64,000 bases of DNA from Hyphomicrobiales bacterium (GCA_017305535.1 JAFKKN010000008.1:242318-306317), one strand, 5' to 3'; shown: positions 26,200 through 36,196, counted from the stretch's first letter. Numbers and translations: made by a program. The notes: generated by a model not told the origin, from the letters alone.

Positions 26200-27699
26200 T
26201 TACCCGCGCACCGCGCCGATATGTCGGCGTACCGTGCTGGAAAATTTTCGTACCGCGGTGGGACGAAACAGCGACGTCATCAGCAGCAACATTACCGCGC
26301 CCGCGGCTCCCCCCATCGTGAGGGGAACCAAGACCGGCAAACCGCGAAATAAGCTCGCGGCAAGCCAGGTAGCCACACCGGTTACAAGCGCGGTAGCCAG
26401 CGAAAGCGCGATATCGCGCCACGGGACCGGAATGTGCGTCAGCCGCTCGCTGATGACCGCACAAGCCACGAAAGCCATTAACGACCCGCCGGCCAACGCA
26501 ATCGCGGCGCCAAGCTCGGCCAACTGTGGGATCAGCACGACCGAGAGCGTAATGGTTCCAACCGACCCCACCAGCGTGGCGGCGATCAACAGCCACGGCC
26601 GCTTGTGCGCATGGATGACGGCAGCATAGACAACGCTGGTCAGATTTGCGCACACCACGGCGAAAGCAATGGCGGGAAAGAGCAGCCCCGTGCGCCCATG
26701 ATAGCTCTGCGGCAGCAAAAGCTGGGTGATCTCTCCGCTCAGGGCGATAAGGATCGCCGCGACCGGAAGACAAAGCTGCATCATCAGAGCCATGACTTGC
26801 GAGAGCAATTCGCCGGATGCGGCTGCCCCCTCCTCGTCGAACCGGCTCATCACCTCCGGAAATGTACCGACATTGATGGCATGCCCGACGATGTCGATGG
26901 GCTGGCGGGCGAGCACATAGGCCGCGGCGAAAATAGCGACGGCGGCTGCGTCGTGAAACGCATTTAGAAACAGCCGTTCGGAGCTGTTCATGCCGAACCC
27001 CACCAGCGCCACGGCCACCAGTGGAATACCCAACGCAAACAGTTCATGCGCGGTAAAACGCGCCGGACCTTCGCTCACCTGTCGCGATGCGACGGCAAAG
27101 GCGATGACGCCCGCCGCAAGCATGCCAGCACTCGAACCGAGCGACACCACAAGAAAGGATTTTGGAAAAATCTCGATCGCAATGATCGGGAAAGCCAGTT
27201 GCAGCACGCCTCGCAAGCATTCGAGCAACGAATAGGTCGAATGTCGTTGCTGCATCTGAAGCACGGTCAAGGCGAAACGCCCGATGGTGCTGACAACCAG
27301 GTAGGTACAGACTGCGACAGAGAACTCGATCCAACGCCCAGGCACGACGAAAGCCGAGGCGGTCGCCGCGATCACCAGGGCCAGCATCGTCGTGCAAAAC
27401 ATAACCTTGCCAGCCAGAACGAGGCTGCCGCGGCTGATATCCCCCTTGCCGCCGAGTCTGAGCAATGCGATCCGGAGCCAATTGGTAACGGCGGCATCCG
27501 TCATTTCCCCGACCGTCACCACCAGTGTCAGAAGGCCGTATTCCTCCTGATTGATGAGGCGGGTGACCACGACAAGCAAAAGCAACGCGGAAATGCGCGT
27601 GAACAGAATGGCCGGGCCGTAGATCAGTGTCGAGCGAAGAAGCAAAGGATGATAATTCCTGAAAATGAAAGCCGGCCGCCTTTTAGGCGCGCGACACAA
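26200..27699 (-). CDS. Oligosaccharide flippase / polysaccharide biosynthesis membrane protein
   Basis: A 499-residue protein with about 12-14 hydrophobic segments and the Wzx/MVF-type start: STLIYGPAILFTRISALLLL, followed by VVTRLINQEEYGLLTLV, a region seen in many O-antigen and exopolysaccharide flippases. It would move lipid-linked glycans across the inner membrane. It is transcribed alone, divergent from the sterol-desaturase-like gene. No glycosyltransferases lie nearby in the window, so the substrate is unknown. The exact start is uncertain; the first hydrophobic segment begins about 20 residues in. Confidence 0.82.
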   Translation of the reverse strand: MCRAPKRRPAFIFRNYHPLLLRSTLIYGPAILFTRISALLLLVVVTRLINQEEYGLLTLVVTVGEMTDAAVTNWLRIALLRLGGKGDISRGSLVLAGKVMFCTTMLALVIAATASAFVVPGRWIEFSVAVCTYLVVSTIGRFALTVLQMQQRHSTYSLLECLRGVLQLAFPIIAIEIFPKSFLVVSLGSSAGMLAAGVIAFAVASRQVSEGPARFTAHELFALGIPLVAVALVGFGMNSSERLFLNAFHDAAAVAIFAAAYVLARQPIDIVGHAINVGTFPEVMSRFDEEGAAASGELLSQVMALMMQLCLPVAAILIALSGEITQLLLPQSYHGRTGLLFPAIAFAVVCANLTSVVYAAVIHAHKRPWLLIAATLVGSVGTITLSVVLIPQLAELGAAIALAGGSLMAFVACAVISERLTHIPVPWRDIALSLATALVTGVATWLAASLFRGLPVLVPLTMGGAAGAVMLLLMTSLFRPTAVRKFSSTVRRHIGAVRG

Positions 27700-27865
27700 G
27701 CTGCTTGATCACGAATGCATAAACCCTGAAGAAACAACAGTCGTGACCGCCTCGGCTTTCTCCCTATCGAGGCATCGGATGTTAACCCCGTAACGGTAAA
27801 GAGATTGCCGTCTCGACGTATTCATTTATCGTCGTGCATGAACCAGGGCCTGTTGTGGGCTTGGG

Positions 27866-27950
27866 ATGAACTGCATCGCTTTGCGTACCGGTTCATCGCC
27901 GGCCTTGCAGGTGCGCCCGGTATTGGCCTGCGGCGGCTTTTTTTTGCCGG
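27866..27950. other. Divergent intergenic region with T8 tract
   Basis: The 319-nt space 27700-28018 between the flippase and desaturase-like genes has no supported gene. GCAGG (27907-27911) and CCTGC (27927-27931) can pair, extended by imperfect GCC/GGC pairs, and eight T residues follow at 27938-27945. That looks like a plus-strand intrinsic terminator or attenuator in front of the gene at 28019. What transcript it would stop is unclear. Confidence 0.35.
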
Positions 27951-28018
27951 CGCATCGAAAATCGGCTGTAGCGCAGCCCTGTCCCGAAACCAAATCCTTA
28001 ACACGCGCTAGGGTTACC

Positions 28019-29017
28019 ATGGTCTCCGAAATTCTTAACAAAATAGTCGATAAGCTTCATCATATCGACTATGTGACCTGGGGCCTAATTCTGGGGTCGG
28101 CACTCGTGTCCGCTCTGATCGTCTACTTGCGAAAAGTGGAAGACAAGTCGGTCAGAGATTTCTTCAGCTTCATGTTCCCTGAGGAAATCATCATGCATCC
28201 GTCGGCGCGCGCCGATGTGATGTTCTGGATCACCAAGCGGCTGATGATGCCGTTTCTGCTGATTCCGGCTGGCATCACATTCGTGACCGCGATGGGATAC
28301 GCGACGAACCGGGCCATAAGCTGGGCCTTCGGCATCGAAGGCCCTCTCCTCGACGGCCCGGCGGGACCGATGACGCTGGTGATCTTCACGGCGACCATGC
28401 TGCTGGCCTACGACATTTCCTATTATCTCTATCATGTCGCGCAGCATCGCTATCCGTTCCTGTGGGAATTGCACAAAGTGCATCACTCCGCCGAAGTCAT
28501 GGTCGGCATCACCAAGGATCGCGTACATCCACTCGATGATTTCATGAACCGCATCTGGGACGGAGTCATCCCCGGAATCTGTTTCGGCATCTGGAGCGTG
28601 ATCGCACTCAACCCGGTGGAAGTCGTGGTCTTCGGCTTGAACGTCTATGTTCTGCGCAACATTCTCATGATGGATTTCGTGCGGCACACCCATCTGCCGA
28701 TCTCTTTCGGACCGCTCGACAAAATCGTCCTGTCTCCGCACTGGCACCAGATTCATCACAGCATCGACCCGCGCCACTACGACAAGAATTTTGGCCTGCT
28801 GTTTTCGTTCTGGGATCGGTTGTTCGGCACGTCATTCGTTCCGACCGCCGGAGAAGAACTGAAATTCGGGCTCGTCGATCGGGATGTCAGGGACTACCAG
28901 TCCCTGACGGGCCTCTACATCCTGCCGCTCAGGAAGATGTGGCGTCATGTCGCCAGCCGTTTCCAGCGGAATCGTGCCACTCTCGGCACGCAAACCCGGG
29001 ATGTATCCTCGTCATGA
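28019..29017 (+). CDS. Sterol desaturase / fatty acid hydroxylase superfamily protein
   Basis: A 332-residue membrane di-iron enzyme. The histidine boxes are visible: HVAQH near residue 138, HKVHHSAE near residue 153 and HWHQIHHS near residue 241, with four hydrophobic stretches before and between. Members hydroxylate or desaturate lipids in the inner membrane using oxygen. The ATG at 28019 gives a normal N-terminus (MVSEILNKIVDKLHH); the frame is open further upstream but that stretch is low-complexity and unlike the family. It overlaps the next gene by 4 nt (ATGA). Lipid substrate unknown. Confidence 0.87.
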   Translation: MVSEILNKIVDKLHHIDYVTWGLILGSALVSALIVYLRKVEDKSVRDFFSFMFPEEIIMHPSARADVMFWITKRLMMPFLLIPAGITFVTAMGYATNRAISWAFGIEGPLLDGPAGPMTLVIFTATMLLAYDISYYLYHVAQHRYPFLWELHKVHHSAEVMVGITKDRVHPLDDFMNRIWDGVIPGICFGIWSVIALNPVEVVVFGLNVYVLRNILMMDFVRHTHLPISFGPLDKIVLSPHWHQIHHSIDPRHYDKNFGLLFSFWDRLFGTSFVPTAGEELKFGLVDRDVRDYQSLTGLYILPLRKMWRHVASRFQRNRATLGTQTRDVSSS

Positions 29018-30150
29018 ATATGCGCGCGTCGGTCAGTGCCGTGCATGCCGAACGTCTGGAGATCGTTCAGTCCGCCGAACGCTTCGCCGCGATCGCGGAA
29101 CAATGGACGCGGCTATGGCGCGACTGCAATGCGCTCATTTTCCAGAACCATGACTGGATTTCGGCCTGGTGGAGGACACTGGATGACCCGACGCGTTTCG
29201 CACTGCGGATTGGCCTCGTCTGGAACGACGACAGGCTGATTGCTGTCATCCCCTTGGCGATCACCCGACGCAAGGGACTGCGTTTTCTGGAATGGGCAGC
29301 CGTCGCCTATAGCGACTACGGCGACCTCCTGCGCGCACCGGAATGCCCCGACGCGGCGCTGGACAGGTTGTGGGCCATGATCTGCGATACAGGCGGATTC
29401 GACCTGGCCCTTATCACCCGGTTGCTACCGGATGCAGCGGCGTGGCAGGTCTTCGAGCCCGGGAAAGCTCATGGGATCAAGCTCCGCCCGAACCACCGAA
29501 AGGAAACCAGTTCGCGCATCGCCGGCGACTGGGAAAGTGGCGAGGCGTGGCTGGCAAGCCATCCCAAAAAGGTCCGTCACAACTTCCGTAGAGGCATCCG
29601 GATACTCGAAGACGCTGGAACCGTGCAGTTTCGCCTGCTCGGAGCCGATGAGCCGCTCGGCCCCGTGCTCGATCGACTGGCGGCTCTCAAGCGGAAATGG
29701 CTCGTGGAGAACGCACGGACATCGGATTTATTCGACGACGGAAGGCCGGCTCTGACGGCCTTGGTCGACGTGCTGGCACGGACCGGCATATTGCGTCTGT
29801 TCGTCATCGAGTTGAATGGCACTCCGGTCGCCATCTCGGTCAACTTCGCCCAGCGTGACACGATGATGGCTTGGGTGACGACCTATGATCCGGACTTTGC
29901 GCGCGCATCGCCCGGGATGGGTCTGATCTTCAGCTATATGCAGTGGTCGTTCGATCACGGCCTCGGCATGGTCGACCTGCTTTGTGGCGGCGAGGCATTC
30001 AAGGGCAGGCTTGCCACCGATGTCGTCACTCTGCACTCCGTTATCGGTGCGCGTACGATGAAAGGATCGCTCGCGCTTCTCGCTGACGAAGTGCGGCATA
30101 AGCTACAGCAAAGGCACAAGCGCGATACAGTAACAGCCGAGCCAGCTTGA
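29014..30150 (+). CDS. GNAT acetyltransferase, CelD/BcsL (FemAB-like) family
   Basis: A 378-residue protein of the family often found in exopolysaccharide and cellulose loci. Recognisable segments are LIFQNHDWISAWW near the N-terminus, KVRHNFRRGIRILED in the middle and a second GNAT-like half (RLFVIELNGTPVAI, GMGLIFSYMQWSF). It probably transfers an acyl or aminoacyl group to a sugar or lipid. ATGA overlap with the desaturase-like gene suggests the two act on the same envelope component. Confidence 0.82.
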   Translation: MNMRASVSAVHAERLEIVQSAERFAAIAEQWTRLWRDCNALIFQNHDWISAWWRTLDDPTRFALRIGLVWNDDRLIAVIPLAITRRKGLRFLEWAAVAYSDYGDLLRAPECPDAALDRLWAMICDTGGFDLALITRLLPDAAAWQVFEPGKAHGIKLRPNHRKETSSRIAGDWESGEAWLASHPKKVRHNFRRGIRILEDAGTVQFRLLGADEPLGPVLDRLAALKRKWLVENARTSDLFDDGRPALTALVDVLARTGILRLFVIELNGTPVAISVNFAQRDTMMAWVTTYDPDFARASPGMGLIFSYMQWSFDHGLGMVDLLCGGEAFKGRLATDVVTLHSVIGARTMKGSLALLADEVRHKLQQRHKRDTVTAEPA

Positions 30151-30359
30151 TCGACGCGACCGTTAAAGCATCCATCTCAGTCAAGGCGACTTCCACCTGT
30201 TCTGCGCATGGCGGTGACAAAGGAACGTGTCATCGAAACACGCTTGGATTTCCCGGAAGCAATGCCAGGGAACAAACCTGCCACGGTACAAATCGGTTTG
30301 CCCTGCGCGCTTGTTCCCACCACGCGTATCGAAGTATACCTTTGGTAAGGTCACATCTC

Positions 30360-30796
30360 GATCTCAGTTCCGAGCTGGTCGAGTTGCATTATCCCATGCC
30401 TTTGTTCATTGAAGCAGCTTCGCCGATATGGGCACCGGCAAAATATCCTATCGCACAGCGTCAGTCGGCGAAGCTTGCCGGGTTCGATGGCCTGATCGTG
30501 GTCACGCCTGAATACAATCACGGTCCAAGCGCGGCTCTGAGGAACGCGCTCAATTACGCCTACAGGGAATTCATCCGCAAGCCGGTAAGATTTGTCGGCT
30601 GTGGCGACGTTGGCGTTGCTCACGCCGTCGAACAATTCCGGCTGATCGCGATCGAACTGTAGATAACGCCATGCATATCGGGATGGTCGAATTCATCGGC
30701 CTCATGCAGCAAGGCAAGACGTTCGACGACTTTCCGTACCTCGTGCAATCCGCCAATGCGATGCTCGACGACATCGCTTGGTGGGGGCACCGCTAA
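30360..30796 (+). pseudogene. NADPH-dependent FMN reductase family, decayed
   Basis: From about 30360 the frame encodes LVELHYPMPLF, GFDGLIVVTPEYNHGPSAAL and NALNYAYREF, the core of an NAD(P)H:FMN reductase, ending at a TAG (30660-30662) after AIEL. The C-terminus continues in another frame as MHIGMVEF, GKTFDDFPYLVQSANAMLDD and IAWWGHR, stopping at 30794-30796. At least one frameshift therefore separates the halves. No N-terminal GSLR-type FMN loop is seen upstream, so the 5' end is also missing. The remnant 30797-30980 holds nothing I can name. Confidence 0.75.
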
Positions 30797-30980
30797 AGAT
30801 AAGTCGCGAAATTACGGATGCCATTGGGGCTACGAGCTGCACGGCATGAACCAGATGGCATGGATGTGCAACGACCAACGCTATCGTTGGACGCCCACAT
30901 TTATCATCGAAAGTGTCTCATATGCAGATCGGCTCGAGTAGCACCGACGCTGAAATTAAGATCCGCTCTGCTCGATCAAC

Positions 30981-32080
30981 TTATAACTCGAGGACCTTGC
31001 CCGGGTTCATGAGATTTCTAGGATCGAGACTACGTTTGATCAAACGAGCCAACTCTAACTCAGGCCCCACCCGATAATATGCCAACTCGGCAACACGGTA
31101 GCTCCCGATGCCATGCTCAGCCGAGATCGAGCCGCCATGTGCCACAACAATATCATGAACCGTTTGGTTGAGGGCTGCTCCATCGACATCAGAGCCGACC
31201 AGCACGTTAAAATGAATATTTTCGTCGCCTGCACGGCCGAAGGCATTGAGCCGCGCACCAGGAAAGGCTGCGGTGACCGTGGCCTTTGCCCCGTCTAGAA
31301 ACGCGGGCAAGGCTGGAATAGGCACGGAAACATCGTGCTTGAGACTCCGTCCCTCCTTCAGCTCGGCTTCGGCGATGCGTTCTCGCAAGGCCCAGAGTTG
31401 CGCGGTCTGCGTCTGTGATTCCGCGACTACTCCATCGCTGGCGATGCCGTGATCGATCGTCAACGCCAGGGCTGTCTCCATCACCTCGCGCTGCCCTTCA
31501 AAGCTGGCCGATGCCTCCATCAACACGAGCCAGCCTCCGCCGGCGACTGGCAACTGCTGTCCGAAATACCGCTAAATGATTCCGAAAGAGAAGTCCGAGA
31601 TTAACTCGAAGGCGTTGATGGTGTCTCCGAGTTCGTCCTGCATCAGCTTAAGCAGACGCAACGCCGCGGCTGAATCGGCGACCGCCAGCAGACTGGTGAC
31701 GACATGTTTGGCGCGAGGCAGGAGCCTGAGGAAGGCCGCCGTGATGATACCGAGAGTGCCCTCCGTACCGATATAGAATTGTTTCCAGTCATAGCCGGCA
31801 TTGTCTTTCCGAAGCGACCGCAAGGCGTTGATGACCGTACCGTCCGGCTGAACCACCTCAAGACCGAGAACCAGTTGCCGCGTCATTCCGTAGCGCAGCA
31901 CGTTGAGGCCACCGGCATTGTGTCGCGACGATGCCCCCGATTTGGGCCGATCCTTCCGCAGCCAGACTGATCGGCAACAGTCGGCCGACAGCGGCGGCGG
32001 CGTCCTGCGCCGTCTTAAGAATGCAGCCGGCTTCCGCCGTCAGCGTCATTCCGACCGGATCGACATTGCGCATGCCGGTC
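30981..32080 (-). pseudogene. FAD-linked oxidase (GlcD/D-lactate dehydrogenase type), decayed
   Basis: Three collinear pieces on the minus strand encode one protein. First is DPVGMTLTAEAGCILKTAQD to SAQIGG (about 32070-31930). After an apparent one-base insertion near 31915 comes VLRYGMTRQLVLGLEVV, YIGTEGTLGIITAAFLRLLP, to SDFSFGII. An in-frame TAG follows at 31574-31572. The same frame then continues RYFGQQLPVAGGG to AEHGIGSYRVAEL and LDPRNLMNPGKVLEL. The N-terminal third, including most of the FAD PP-loop region, is absent. With one frameshift, one nonsense codon and a 5' deletion it cannot make a full enzyme. Confidence 0.85.
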
Positions 32081-32199
32081 ATATCCAGTTGATATACATC
32101 TATATAATTGAAATAATTACATAAATTATTGCTCCAAGCGACCCGATGCAATCAACCCATGCGAGTCGCGTGGGAGGTGCGACATGATCGCTCGTAAAA

Positions 32200-32234
32200 A
32201 TTCACAATGTTGACGATAATTCACCATTGTGAAT
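32200..32234 (+). promoter_or_regulatory. Palindromic operator upstream of the second IclR gene
   Basis: ATTCACAATG (32200-32209) and CATTGTGAAT (32225-32234) are a perfect 10-bp inverted repeat with a 15-bp spacer that holds a further ATTCAC (32219-32224). It ends 24 nt before the IclR start codon. It is probably an autoregulatory site for that IclR protein and may control the downstream transporter operon. Confidence 0.6.
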
Positions 32235-32258
32235 ATACTTTCGACGTGGGAGAGCACC

Positions 32259-33083
32259 ATGCCGAGGGGCATCACGCCGGCTTCAGATAATTCCGAACAT
32301 TTCATGGATGTCGGCCGCGACGTAGCGGCGGTCATCCAGGCGCTCGCTATATTGCGCGCGATCGGCTCCCAGCATAAAGGCGCGACGCTCTCGGTCATTG
32401 CGAAGGCCGCCGGCGTTAGTCCGTCAACCACACTGAACATCATCCGCACCTTGGTGAATCAGCGGATCGTTTCGTTTTCGCGTGACGCGAAGGTTTACCG
32501 GCTCGGGATTGGATTGCTCGAACTTTCTCGGCCGCTCCTCAACCGATCCGAATTCGAGTTGATCGAGCCTGATCTCTATCAGATAGCAACGCGGTTCGAG
32601 ACGACCGCCAGTGTTTGGCTCGTCCTCAATGACGGTCGCCTGCTGCTCTTGGGGCGCATCGCACCGGACAGTTATATCCGTATCGAGTTCCGCATCGCGA
32701 CGCGGCTACCGCTTTATGCCGGCGCAACCGGCCTCGTCGTCGCCGCGGCGCATCAGGCTTCGGACAAAGAAATTATCGACGCCATGAAGCAAATACGTTG
32801 GGCGGTGCAGCCATCTCCAAAGGCATATCTTGCAGAGGCAAAACGCGCTCGCTCAATGGGTTTTGCAGTCGACATTGGCAATCTGATCCGTGGTGTGACC
32901 TCGGTCGCCGCCGCGGTGCAAGACCGCCGCGGCAGAGCGCGACTGGTTGTCGGCGTACATGCCTTCCAGGGGCAATTGGAAGGGAATGAAATCACCAAAC
33001 TGGGCCGCGAATTGCATGCCTTAGCAACCCGATCTGCCGCCGCGCTCTATCAGGCCTCCACCTCTCCTGAAGAGCAAGCCTGA
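32259..33083 (+). CDS. IclR-family transcriptional regulator
   Basis: A 274-residue regulator with a winged helix at about residues 30-75 (LSVIAKAAGVSPSTTLNIIR) and the IclR effector domain (LPLYAGATGLVVAA, GVTSVAAAVQDRRG). The start at 32259 has GGGAGAG 6 nt upstream; an in-frame GTG at 32229 lies inside the palindromic operator and is less likely. It precedes the substrate-binding gene by 69 nt and is probably co-transcribed with or adjacent to the operon it controls. Confidence 0.9.
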   Translation: MPRGITPASDNSEHFMDVGRDVAAVIQALAILRAIGSQHKGATLSVIAKAAGVSPSTTLNIIRTLVNQRIVSFSRDAKVYRLGIGLLELSRPLLNRSEFELIEPDLYQIATRFETTASVWLVLNDGRLLLLGRIAPDSYIRIEFRIATRLPLYAGATGLVVAAAHQASDKEIIDAMKQIRWAVQPSPKAYLAEAKRARSMGFAVDIGNLIRGVTSVAAAVQDRRGRARLVVGVHAFQGQLEGNEITKLGRELHALATRSAAALYQASTSPEEQA

Positions 33084-33152
33084 CGAACACAAGAAGTCTC
33101 TTTACTCACCATCCAGAAACTCAATTTTTATCCCTCAAAGAGGAATGGCTAA

Positions 33153-34304
33153 ATGAAGTTTTCCTTTCCATCCGCCCTTGCACTAGCTCTTGTGCTCACC
33201 ACGCCGCTGAGGGCGGAAACGCTCAAGATTGGTGTGGTCGCGCCGCAGACGGGCCCAGGCGCCGCCTGGGGTTTAGCGCTCGATGCCGGCGCACGGATTG
33301 CCGCAAACCAGGTCAACGAGAAGGGCGGCCTCAAGGTCGCAGGCAAAACCTATCAGGTCGATGTCATTACTTATGACGACCAGTATAAAGCATCGGAGAC
33401 AGTCACCGCCGTCAATCGCCTGATTCATCAGGACGGCGTTCGCTTCATCATTGGCCCGCTCGGAGCCGCTTCTCTTCTCGCGGCGAAGCCGATCACCGAA
33501 CGGTCACAGACGCTGATGCTCTCGAACACCTATACCGTGAAGGCGCTCGAGAACACCAAATATGTCTTCCGTGTATTGCCGACCTCGCGCGAATTCGTGC
33601 CGCCATTCGTGGCATGGCTCAAACAGAACCGGCCCGCGCTGAAGCGGGTCGCTCTTCTTGCTCCGAACGACGAGACCGGATGGGATAGTCAGGCGGTACA
33701 GGACGAAGCTTACAAAGCCAATGGCTTTGATGTTGTCGCCAAGGAATTGTTTGAGCGGAAGCAAACAGACTTCCGTGCAATCCTGACTAAGCTTCTGGCC
33801 TCCAATCCCGACAATATCGAACTTGACACCACACCACCACCGATCGCTGGACCCATCATTCGTCAGGCGCGTGAACTCGGCTATAAGGGACAGTTCACGA
33901 AATTTGGCGGCGTGAATGTCAGCGAAATCGTCGATGCCGCAGGCAAGGAAAACGCGGAGGGCCTGCTCGGCTACCTCGGCGCCGATCCGAACAGCAAGGA
34001 GTGGGAATGGCTTGAAACTCAGTATGCGAAGATTCACAAGAATCGCATGGGTGACTTCACCTTCTTCTTCTATGATGCCACCAAATTCCTGCTTGAGGCG
34101 ATCGCCAAAACCGGAACTGTGACCGACACCACGGCCGTGCGCGACGCGATCGAAAAGGCATCTCCATTCGATACGCTGATCGGCAAATCCTTCTGGGGTG
34201 GAAAGAAGGTTTACGGTATCGATCATCAGCTCTACACGCCGTCATTCCTCGTCGAGGTCAAGGATGGCAAGGGCACCGTGATCCAAAAACTCGAACCCAA
34301 GTAA
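33153..34304 (+). CDS. Branched-chain-type ABC transporter, periplasmic binding protein
   Basis: A 383-residue Peripla_BP_6 protein with a signal peptide (MKFSFPSALALALVLTTPLRA). It has IGVVAPQTGPGAAWG at the mature start, FIIGPLGAASLLAAKPITE and NPDNIELDTTPP. It is a second, distinct LivK-like protein in the window, with its own permeases and ATPases following directly. Downstream CoA-ligase and hydrolase genes point to an organic acid ligand (inference). Confidence 0.92.
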   Translation: MKFSFPSALALALVLTTPLRAETLKIGVVAPQTGPGAAWGLALDAGARIAANQVNEKGGLKVAGKTYQVDVITYDDQYKASETVTAVNRLIHQDGVRFIIGPLGAASLLAAKPITERSQTLMLSNTYTVKALENTKYVFRVLPTSREFVPPFVAWLKQNRPALKRVALLAPNDETGWDSQAVQDEAYKANGFDVVAKELFERKQTDFRAILTKLLASNPDNIELDTTPPPIAGPIIRQARELGYKGQFTKFGGVNVSEIVDAAGKENAEGLLGYLGADPNSKEWEWLETQYAKIHKNRMGDFTFFFYDATKFLLEAIAKTGTVTDTTAVRDAIEKASPFDTLIGKSFWGGKKVYGIDHQLYTPSFLVEVKDGKGTVIQKLEPK

Positions 34305-34409
34305 CCTCGTAGCCACAAGAGATGCCAAGGCGACTGGTTCGGCTCCGGCTGAATCAGACGCCGCTTGGCTCTTGATCCTCCGCCGATTTCTCGATGTCGG
34401 AAACATCCA

Positions 34410-35258
34410 ATGCTGGTTCAGACTCTGGTAATTGCCGCGACATCAAGCGCCTACATGATGCTGCTGGCGCTCGGCTTCACCCTGATATTCGGCCTCATGC
34501 GCATCGTGAATTTTGCCCACGGCGAGTTCGTGATGCTCGGTGCTTATGCGGTCTATGTGCTCACGGTGGTGTGCGGACTGAACTATTTCGTCGCAATTCC
34601 GGTGGCCGGGCTATTTGCCGGTCTTTGCGGCGTCGTTGCTGAACGGCTGATCTTTCGCCCGTTTCTCGGCGATGAACTCGGAGCAATGATTACGTCTCTG
34701 GCGTTGGCCATAATCCTGCAAGGCGCGGTGATGATTATTTTCACCGTGGATCAGCTGAGCGTCCCTCGCCCGATTTCCGGCGTTTTGCACTTCGGATCAA
34801 TCTATCTTCCGAACGATCAGCTCTTTGTCGCCGGCTCGTCCTTTCTCGTGGTGATCGCCTTTCATTTCCTCGTTCATCACACTCGCCTGGGGCTGGCGCT
34901 TCGCGCTGTCGCGCAAGATACGGAGATCGCGCGAGCTTATGGCATGGCGCCTTCCGTGATTTTGCCGCTCGCCTTCGGCATCGGCTGCATTCTCGCGGGG
35001 CTCGCAGGCGCCCTCACCGTACCTCTCTACGCCGTCAACCCGTTCATGGGTGAGGCTGCTCTGCTCAAAGCCTTCATTGTCGTCGTGCTCGGCGGCCTCG
35101 GAAGCTTGCCGGGAGCCATGATCGCGGCGGTCGTTCTTGGCACGACCGACGCCGTCATCTCGGTATGGTTCAGCGCGACAATGGCAACACTGGTGTCCTT
35201 TGTGCTCGTCGTCATCATCCTGATTGTCAAACCATCCGGCCTTTGGGGGCGCGCATGA
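34410..35258 (+). CDS. livH: ABC transporter permease, LivH type
   Basis: A 282-residue permease with FGLMRIVNFAHGEFVMLGAY and VVVLGGLGSLPGAMIAAVVL, the LivH hallmarks. The ATG at 34410 fits the usual N-terminus (MLVQTLVIAATSSAYMMLLA); the longer frame is rich in Pro and Arg and unlikely. It overlaps livM by 4 nt. Confidence 0.92.
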   Translation: MLVQTLVIAATSSAYMMLLALGFTLIFGLMRIVNFAHGEFVMLGAYAVYVLTVVCGLNYFVAIPVAGLFAGLCGVVAERLIFRPFLGDELGAMITSLALAIILQGAVMIIFTVDQLSVPRPISGVLHFGSIYLPNDQLFVAGSSFLVVIAFHFLVHHTRLGLALRAVAQDTEIARAYGMAPSVILPLAFGIGCILAGLAGALTVPLYAVNPFMGEAALLKAFIVVVLGGLGSLPGAMIAAVVLGTTDAVISVWFSATMATLVSFVLVVIILIVKPSGLWGRA

Positions 35259-36196
35259 TACGGCGATGGTCATTCGTTCTCAGCGTAGCGACCCTTCTGG
35301 CCTACCTGTTGATACCGCTACTGATCAACCAGATATTCTATACGCATCTCGCAATTCTGATTGGTATCCATGCCATTCTCGCCGTCAGCGTGTATCTAAT
35401 GCTGAAGATCGGCCAGCTCTCCCTGGCTCAAGCCGGCTTCATGGGTATTGGCGCCTACGCATCGGCGCTATTGACCCGGGACGTCGGTATTCCTTTCGAA
35501 GCGGCGTTGCTCCTCGCCGGCGTGATTCCAGCGCTAATCGCGGGCGCGGTTGGCCCCCTTCTGATGAGAACGAAGGGCGTCCATTTTGTTCTTCTCACAT
35601 TCGCCTTCGGCGAGGTTATCGTTCTCACTTTCGTGGAGTGGACATCATTATTCGGCGGCAACAATGGCATCTCTGCGATTCCACCGGCCTCGATCCTGGG
35701 ATTGCAGTTGATCGCGCCATCCAGCTTTCTGATCCTCACGGTCATTATGCTCAGTATCATTCTGTTGTGCTGCCATGTCGCTTTCGCGGGCGATCTCGGC
35801 GTTGTAGTCGAAGGTCTTGAACGCAATGAACCTCTCCAATCCTCGCTCGGGGTGAATGCGCTGGCTTACCGCTGCCTGATTTTCAGTGGCAGCGCATTCA
35901 TCGCCGGGCTGTCGGGCAGCCTCTATGCGCACTATCTATCGTTCATTTCGCCCGAGGCATTTGGCTTCTGGACCACGGTTAACGCGCTCATTCTGAATGT
36001 GATCGGCGGCGCACAGTTTCTCATGGGTCCATTTCTTGGCGCATTGCTTCTGGCACCGCTGCCCGAAATCTTCCGCGAATGGGTTCACTATCAACGCGTC
36101 CTCTATGGCGTGGCGCTGCTTCTGCTGATGCGTGGATTGCCGCAGGGATTCTTGGGATTGATTCTTCCACGTCTGAGATGGGGAAATAACCGATGA
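35255..36196 (+). CDS. livM: ABC transporter permease, LivM type
   Basis: A 313-residue inner-membrane protein with the LivM signature KIGQLSLAQAGFMGIGAY and GGAQFLMGPFLGALLLAPLP. About eight to nine hydrophobic segments. The ATGA overlaps on both sides (livH and livG) show tight translational coupling. Confidence 0.92.
   Translation: MIRRWSFVLSVATLLAYLLIPLLINQIFYTHLAILIGIHAILAVSVYLMLKIGQLSLAQAGFMGIGAYASALLTRDVGIPFEAALLLAGVIPALIAGAVGPLLMRTKGVHFVLLTFAFGEVIVLTFVEWTSLFGGNNGISAIPPASILGLQLIAPSSFLILTVIMLSIILLCCHVAFAGDLGVVVEGLERNEPLQSSLGVNALAYRCLIFSGSAFIAGLSGSLYAHYLSFISPEAFGFWTTVNALILNVIGGAQFLMGPFLGALLLAPLPEIFREWVHYQRVLYGVALLLLMRGLPQGFLGLILPRLRWGNNR

Noticed and set aside
27866..28018. N-terminal extension of the desaturase-like protein (about 51 residues)
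   Set aside because: The added sequence is unlike the family, crosses a T8 tract and hairpin, and the ATG at 28019 gives the normal start.
30208..30348. 46-codon plus-strand frame (MAVTKERVIETRLDFPEAM...)
   Set aside because: It has no Shine-Dalgarno, no recognisable family and lies beside decayed sequence; probably chance.
30756..30941. 61-codon frame after the FMN reductase relic
   Set aside because: Its first part overlaps the relic in another frame and the rest (WGYELHGMNQMAWMC) matches no family I know; possibly more decayed coding sequence.
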